Shown here in pieces: positions 57,862 to 64,000 of a stretch of DNA of 64,000 nt. Numbering within the stretch: the stretch's first letter is position 1; the number at the start of each line of letters is the position of its first letter. The translations under genes were made by a program, and so were the position numbers. Origin of the DNA: Salvia splendens (lineage: Eukaryota; Streptophyta; Magnoliopsida; Lamiales; Lamiaceae). The stretch is taken from positions 27,094,502-27,158,501 of the forward strand of contig NC_056035.1 in the NCBI RefSeq assembly GCF_004379255.2, read 5' to 3'. Under the pieces are notes generated by a model. It worked only from the letters and a program-made list of their open reading frames with translations, did no database searches and had not been told where the DNA came from.

Positions 57862-59332
57862 GTATGCACCAAGCTTTAGTAGTTGAGTCATGTTTGACTT
57901 TGACATCTACTTGCACTTGGGTTATTGACACAGGAGCCACAGATCATATTTGTTTTGATCCTGACTTAATGCAGGTGACAAGACGGTTACATGATCGTGA
58001 GATCAAAGTCCAGTTGGGCGACGCTACCAAAGTGGCGGCCGTTGCAGTGGGAGACATTTATTTGCGTTTTAGTAGTGATAGATTTTTGATTTTGAAGAAT
58101 GTTTTGTTGATACCTTCTTTTAGAAGAAATTTAATTTCAGTTTCTAAATTGGTTTATGATGGATATTCGATTTCTTTTAATGAAAACTGCGTTATTAACA
58201 AAGATGGTTCTTATATCTGTCGTGGTATCATGGAAAAAATCTGTACACAATCATTTCTACACAATTTAATTATCGCAAATCAGAACTCAATACAACATCG
58301 AAAATTTCAAAGAAACCAAAGGAACCTTCAAGTTCAATGAACGAAACGTACTTATGACACCTTAGACTTGGTCATAAAAATGAAAGGAGGATCCATTCTC
58401 TTGTTCAACAAGATCTTATCTATGGTCTAGAGGAGGAACCTTTTCATAAGTGTGAGTCATGCTTAGAAGGCAAGATGACCAAGAGGCCTTTTAAGGCTAA
58501 GGGCAATAGGGCCAAGGAAGTACTTGAGCTCGTTCATTCCGATGTATGTGGACCAATGTCTACGGAGGCAAGAGGTGGTTTTTGATACTTCATCACATTT
58601 ATTAATGACTTCTCGAAAATTGGATATGTCTATTTGATGCGTCACAAGTCAGAGTCTTTTGACAAGTTTAAAGACTTTAAGACTCTTGTAGAGAAGCATC
58701 ATGGAAAGAATATCAAAAGCCTACAATCTGATCGTGGAGGCGAATACCTCAGTGCCGAATTTTTAGTCTACTAATCGGAGTCGGGAATTGAATCCCAACT
58801 GACTGCGCCGGGCACGCCCCAGCAGAACGGCGTGGATGAAAGAAGGAACAGGACCTTGTTAAATATGGTTCGATCGATGATGAGTTATGCACGTCTGCCT
58901 ATTTCGTTTTAGGGACATGCCTTGCTTTCTGCAAGCCATATTTTAGACAATTTACCATCAAAAACCGTACCTACTACTCCTTATGAGTTGTGGACTGGGC
59001 ACAAGCCCAATCTAGCACATCTCAAGATTTGGGGTTGCCCGGCTCATGTATTGGAAAAGGATCTAACTAAGCTAGGATCAAGGACGGAGGTGTGTTTGTT
59101 TATAGGATACACCAAAGGGACGAAAGGTTATGAATTCTTTAGTCTCCGAGACAAGAAAGTCATTGTGAGTACTCACGCGACATTCTTAGAGGAAGACTAT
59201 GTAATGAATCATAAACCCAGCAGTGAAGTGGCTCTTGATGAGCTAACTTCTGTCACAAGTTCCATTAACCAAGAACGAGTACCAAGTGTATAAACAATTC
59301 CCGAAACTTTAACTTCTACTCAAAATATTGTA
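57862..59332 (+). pseudogene. copia protease and integrase
   Basis: Protease WVIDTGATDHIC (DTG). The pre-integrase region has LRLGHKNERRIHSLVQ and HKCESCLEGKMTKRPF. The integrase core has ELVHSDVCGPM, SDRGGEY and the GTPQQNGV region, then PYELWTGHKPNLAHLKIWGC. Stops are at 58355, 58583, 58772, 58910 and 59291, at positions that are Trp or Gln in relatives. The catalytic motifs are recognisable but the protein is not expressible as one chain. Confidence 0.9.
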
Positions 59333-61072
59333 GTGCCGCGCCGCAGTGGGAGGGTCTCGCATGAGCCCGACAGATACATTGGTTTGGGAGAATCTATGGA
59401 TCACTCCTCGGACAGCAATGTATTAGATCCCTGGAACTTTGCGGAGGCGCAGACAGATGTCGATCATTGCGAATGGGTGAAAGCAATGGATTCGGAACTA
59501 CAATCTATGATAGACAAAGACGTCTACGATTTTTCCGTCCTACCCGAAGGCTGTACTGCCATTGGGAGCAAGTGGATATATAAACGTAAACGTGGACCCG
59601 ATGGACGAGTTAAAGTCTTTAAGGCAAGACTAGTTGACAAGGGGTATACCCAAAAGGAAGAAGTCGATTATGACGAGACCTTCTCCCCAGTGGCCATGCT
59701 GAAATCGATCCGGATACTATTGTCTATTGCAGCTTATATGGATTGGGATGTATGGCAGATGGACGTTAAGACAGCGTTTCTAAACGACGGTCTTGAGGAG
59801 ACCATCTACATGGAAAAACCCGAAGGATATGCCATAAAGGGCAAAGAACACATGGTTTGGAAGCTTAAGAATGCCATTTATGGCCTCAAGAAAGCATCTA
59901 GATCGTGGAACCAATGTTTCAATCAAACTGTTCACAAGTTTGGATTTGAAAAGTGCCCAAGTGAAAGCTGCGTGTATAAGAAAGTTGATAAGGGGAATGT
60001 GGTGTTCTTAGTTTTATATGTAGATGACATTCTTCTAATTGGAAACAATAAAAAGATGTTGTCATCAGTACGAACATGGTTGTCGAACCAGTTCGAGATG
60101 AAGGATATGGGAGACGCGGGACACATCCCCGGGATCAAGGTTCTTCGGAATCGAGAAAAGAAGATGTTGTGCTTATCTCAAAAACCTTACATCAACACAG
60201 TACTTAGTCGTTTTAGCATGCAGGACGCCAAGAAAGGCTTCTTACCTTTTAGACACGGCATCCATTTATCTAAAGAGATGTGCCCTAAAACGCCGTCTGA
60301 GATACAAGCAATGAGAAGGATTCCATATGCTTCGGTAGTTGGAAGTCTCATGTATGCTATGCTTTGTACTAGATCTGATATTTGCTTTGTTGTTGGCATG
60401 GTAGCAAGATATCAGTCGAATCCGGGCCAAGGACATTGGACTGCCGTAAAGAACATACTCAAGTACTTTAAACGGACTAAGGACTATGCTCTAGTTTACA
60501 ATGCAGCCGAGCTCTGTCCTTTGGGATATACTGACTCAGACTTTCAAGCTGGTCAGGACTCGAGAAAATCTACTTCAGGATATGTGTTCACCTTAGGAGG
60601 TGGAGCCGTAATTCGGAAGAGTGTGAAGCAGAAATGCATCTCGGAGTCTACCATGGAAGCCGAGTATGTGGCCGTTTCGTAGGCTGCAAAAGAGGCTGTA
60701 TAGTTCAAGAACTTCCTTATGGATTTAGGTGTGGTTTCGAATCTGCCCAAGAGCATCACCATTTATTGTGACAATTCTGGTGATGTGGCAAACTCGAAAG
60801 AACCAAGAACTCATAAAGCGAGCAAACACATAGAGCGGAAGTATCATATCATCAGGGATATAGTGCAGAGAGGAGACATACAAGTGGTCAAGATTGCGTC
60901 AGAGAACAACCTGGCAGATCCTTTTACAAAGGCTTTGGCGGTGAAACCGTTCGAGTGCCACGTTGAAGGGATGGGAATTCGACTCATTCAAGACCTCAAC
61001 TCGCTTTCAGTATACGTGGGAGAAATTTTAGACATGTGCACTACCATTTTGTATACTCGAAAGCTCCTTTGA
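59333..61072 (+). pseudogene. copia reverse transcriptase and RNase H
   Basis: The 59333-60682 frame is open for 449 codons. It has GSKWIYKRKRGPDG, RLVDKGYTQKEEVDYDETF, QMDVKTAFLNDGL, MEKPEGYA and the catalytic LYVDDILLIG. RNase H has GSLMYAMLCTRSDI, YTDSDFQAGQDSRKSTSGY and EAEYVAVS. TAG 60680 and TAG 60701 interrupt the RNase H end, which continues to about 61070 (KHIERKYHIIRD, NNLADPFTKAL). It copies the element RNA into cDNA. Confidence 0.93.
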
Positions 61073-61074
61073 GT

Positions 61075-61087
61075 ATAAGTGGGAGAT
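61075..61087 (+). other. copia polypurine tract
   Basis: ataagtgggagat immediately before the 3' LTR start TGTTAGGG. It primes plus-strand DNA synthesis in this family. Confidence 0.85.
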
Positions 61088-62550
61088 TGTTAGGGTTTTG
61101 TATACTAGAAATCACCTTTCGAGTAATTGGATACTGTAAAACTCTAATTGTTATTTACCAATAAATGCAATAGATTATTTTTTTCATAATGTTGTTATGT
61201 TTTACATTTAATGGTTTTTATTACATATTTAAATGTATAAGCAAACGTAACAAAGTTTAAATCTTTGTTTTAGTAGACCGGTTGTGGGCGTCGTCCAATT
61301 TAAGGTAACACGGTTAGTTCTAAACAAAGAAAATAAAAATTTCACAACCTAGATAGGCCTAGACTACCTATCGTGAAAGGTTGCAATGTCAGTCCGATTA
61401 TTTTTAAGCCTTATTGAAATAAGATGACGTTGGTGTGGTATAGCACTGAATGGATCTAACAGCAAGACGAGTCTTTATGCTATCTACTGAAAGACGAGGT
61501 CTTGATAATTAATTTCTTAATCAATGTACGTTAGCATTGAGCATACGATATGAGTATCTACTACTTTGACTTACCAAAGGTACGGGTTTTTCGTCACCCA
61601 ACGATCCAGGTATATTGGGTAGTGGCGATCATTATCTAGCGGTGCTAGGATTGCTATTACGTTGAATCGTGCGCGAGGAGAGTCTCATTTGATAACATCC
61701 ACAAGAGGAGCTCGAAACAAGGTTTTATTATTCGGAACCTAGCTAGTTGGAGTTTAATTACTCTATGAATAATAAATAAGAGTTTCTTGCTAAGTACACT
61801 CTTGGAGATTAAAATATGTTAATTAATTATGTCCATAGCAGACAATAATTAATTAATGGATGTTTCTATCTTAAGCACGGGAAATAAATTAAATGCAATT
61901 AAAGGAAACCCGGAATACTTGTAATTTCGGATTTGGAAGGCAGTGCAATATTACTTCTGTAGTGGCTGCTTGTAATATTCCAATATAAGCTTATATTAAA
62001 TTGCAGGTTCAATTTAATTAATAAAAAGCTAATTGAGTGAGGCATGTTCCAAATTCTTCCTTAGATCCCTGACTGGGCCCAATATGTGACTTAATATAAA
62101 TAGGAGAATAAAGGAGACAGAAAATATAATAATTTTGGTTGAGAATTTTCGTCCCCCTCAGAGAAAGAGAGAGTTCGAAATTTTGCCTCCTCCGTGAGCT
62201 GAGTTCTGTCTTCGTTATTCAAGTCCTTGTACGTTGGTGAGATTTTCCCACACAAATATCAGCGTATAGTCCGGGACACCAGTCAGAAGGTCCGAGGTCA
62301 AGTACTGAAGATCTTCACGTGGAGAAGACGCAAGCCATCATCGATTCTTGATTGAATCAACAAGGTAAATTGGCTAATTCCGTAGTAAGCATGTTTCAGG
62401 GATTTTATATGCTAAAGCATGTTTTAATTCAAGTTATGAGCATGATACATGTGATAATTACGCGAATAAAATTTGTCTAAATAATCTGCTAAATAGATCA
62501 AATTTATGTGATCGGTAAATTGATGCATGCTTCCGCTGCCAACCCCTTCA
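61088..62550 (+). repeat. copia 3' LTR
   Basis: Aligned with the 5' LTR over its full length. It has one rather than three copies of the 24-bp repeat and an extra segment near 61300. Confidence 0.95.
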
Positions 62551-63113
62551 ATCCACAGCATGAAGATTTTCTACATCCAAAGGTTTTTTCATAGACTCAT
62601 CAATGTTAAATGTGAATTTCTCCCCATGATAGTCCGGACAAATGGTTCCATCAAAAACATCAATTATAGTCTTAGCTGTGCGTAAGAACGGTCTTCCTAA
62701 AAGCACTCCACTAGACTCAGCAGATTCATTTTCACTCATCCTAATCACATGGAAATCAGCCGGATACAAAAATCATGCACCTTAACTATCACATTCTCTA
62801 GCACACGTTCTGGACTTATGCATGACCTATCAGCTATCTAGATCAATACCTTCATATCTACCATTCTAACTCCTACCAACTTCTTATAGATCGACTGAGG
62901 TAAAACATTAGATGCTCCTAGATCACACATTGCATGCTCAATTTTAATGTCCTCAATTGAAATAGGCAAAGTGAACATACCAGGGTCAGTTCGTTTCAAA
63001 GGCATCCTCCTCTTCTGGATCATTGCTGAAACATTCTCTCCGATCACTATCTTTCCATTGAATTTGGTTTTCCTAGCGATGAATTCCTTGATGAACTTGC
63101 TGAAGAGAGGCAA
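62551..63113 (-). pseudogene. Athila protease region
   Basis: Minus strand. RTDPGMFTLPISIEDIKIE then CDLGASNVLPQSIYKKL (63113-62838), an Athila-type aspartic protease with DLGAS in place of DTGAS. It is followed in another frame by LLGRPFLRTAKTIIDV and DGTICPDYHGEKFTF (62769-62548). The frame change lies near 62790. The copia insertion at 62550 cuts it from the RT part. Confidence 0.88.
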
Positions 63114-63186
63114 TTTCAGAGCCTATTGGAATGGCTGGTTAATTTCCAGTTTGTGAAAAATTTCCATGAAATCCACGGGATCATGC

Positions 63187-64000
63187 TTAACTGTGAAAGG
63201 GTCTAGGAAGACTCTCCAGTTTCTTCTTCTTGACCTCTCCTCTGTAGTGAAAGGGTTTCACATGCTTAACTGTGTTACTGGAGTCTCTCTTGGAAGACTC
63301 TCCAGTTTCTTCCCTTACTTCCTCTTTTTCTACTTCAATTCCTGGGTCTAGGAAGAATGGGTCAGCCATTTGGGGTAGTGGTCTTCCCAAGTCACTGGTC
63401 TGGATATCATCCTCTGTTCTGGCTTCCCTTGTTTCCACCTCCTTTGTCCCAATGTCTTCCTTTTGATAGATCAAATCAGATCATCTTTTTTCCTTATTCA
63501 CCACAGCAGGTGTTCCTTCATCATTCTTCATTGTCGGACCTTTGTATTCTCGTCCAGATCTCAGGGTGATCTGACTGATGTTAGCCCTATCCTGTGGCTT
63601 AACGGTGGCAGGGATTCTCCTTCAATCCCACGCATTTCACTCAAGGAAGTGGCGATATGGGATAACTGCTTCATCAGCATGTCCATGGCTGCCTTGTGTT
63701 CCACCTGAGCGTCTTGAAGCTTATGTACCACATCATTGTTGGACTGCATGTTATTTTGAAGGTGCTGCTGCGAACTGACCAAATTGTTTACCATCTCATC
63801 GAGGCTCTTCGGTTGTTTGGAGCTCGGATGACTAGAACTCGGTTCCTCATGGTGGCTAGATCCATGCCTTTGATTGGGATGAAAGTTCCCCTGAGATCCC
63901 TGGTTGTTGTTGTATTGATTACCCTACCCTTAATTCCCCTGGTAATTGGTTTGAGGGTTCGGGTTATTGCCCTGGTAATTCCTCTGATGCGGTGGCACAT
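63187..64000 (-). pseudogene. Athila gag, C-terminal part
   Basis: Minus strand. The Q/N-rich NYQGN region (63990-63880, with a stop) is followed by VVHKLQDAQVEHKAAMDML and QLSHIATSLSEMRG (63794-63561), typical of Athila gag. An acidic/basic linker comes next (63474-63187). A short scrambled duplication repeats ggaagactctccagtttctt at 63208 and 63292. It continues beyond the right edge. Confidence 0.85.

Larger units (their letters stand above)
53561..62550 (+). mobile_element. Ty1/copia element with both LTRs (8,990 bp), inserted in Athila
   Basis: LTRs are at 53561-55047 and 61088-62550, both TGTTAG...CCCCTTCA. atccac flanks both sides (53555-53560 and 62551-62556), and the Athila protease-to-RT reading continues across. 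The internal region has a PBS, a 2-kb leader, gag, protease, integrase, RT, RNase H and a PPT. It is decayed by several stops and a frameshift. The LTRs differ by substitutions and indels, so the copy is not very recent. The copia lineage is uncertain. Confidence 0.95.

Overview
The window is a stretch of repeat-dense plant nuclear DNA, probably from a eudicot. The evidence is the nested LTR retrotransposons of typical angiosperm lineages (Tekay/Del-type chromoviruses with a chromodomain, Athila-type Ty3/gypsy, Ty1/copia), initiator-Met tRNA primer sites, Stowaway MITEs, Helitron 3' ends ending in CTAG, and AT-rich spacer. I see no intact host gene. The only host-like coding trace is the 5' end of a DEAD-box helicase (RH16/DBP9-like, tentative) cut off by an LTR at 16.26 kb.

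Layout. 1-6.03 kb: a minus-strand chromovirus remnant (integrase/chromodomain end, primer site, 3-kb LTR) disrupted by another LTR-like unit at 1.96-2.66 kb. 6.03-6.75 kb: one copy of a duplicated host/transposon segment whose second copy is at 16.7-18.8 kb. 6.75-16.26 kb: a plus-strand chromovirus lacking its 5' LTR but with an extra ORF before gag, a 26-bp minisatellite, nearly intact gag-pol broken by one TGA, and a 3.2-kb 3' LTR. 16.26-18.8 kb: helicase fragment, tandem gene-fragment copies, an ACCGG-rich DNA transposon and a Stowaway MITE. 19.3-25.7 kb: a solo Athila-type LTR inserted inside another LTR of the same family, itself carrying Helitron material. 25.9-33.7 kb: a hAT-like element holding a Stowaway that holds a MULE-like element, partly duplicated in tandem, each unit later hit by a different solo LTR. 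33.7-39.7 kb: minus-oriented Athila/Tat-type LTR and 3' untranslated region, then a large decayed plus-strand extra ORF. 39.7-47.2 kb: minus-strand chromovirus LTR interrupted by a short copia element with perfect target duplications, then chromovirus integrase remnants. 47.2-49.7 kb: another Athila/Tat-type 3' region in plus orientation against a minus-strand extra ORF. 50.3-64 kb: a minus-strand Athila element (integrase, RT, protease, gag), split by a 9-kb plus-strand copia element with both LTRs.

No cellular pathway is encoded here. The window is a record of nested insertion, LTR-LTR recombination to solo LTRs, segmental duplication and C-to-T decay. The less ordinary items are the pre-gag ORF of the 7-kb chromovirus, GGCC-centred palindromes kept at one LTR position while their arms changed, a copia element whose primer-site position is complementary to its own LTR, a three-LTR copia, a CpG-rich island in a copia leader, and several empty-site/filled-site pairs that date insertions relative to each other. 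All boundaries were read by eye.
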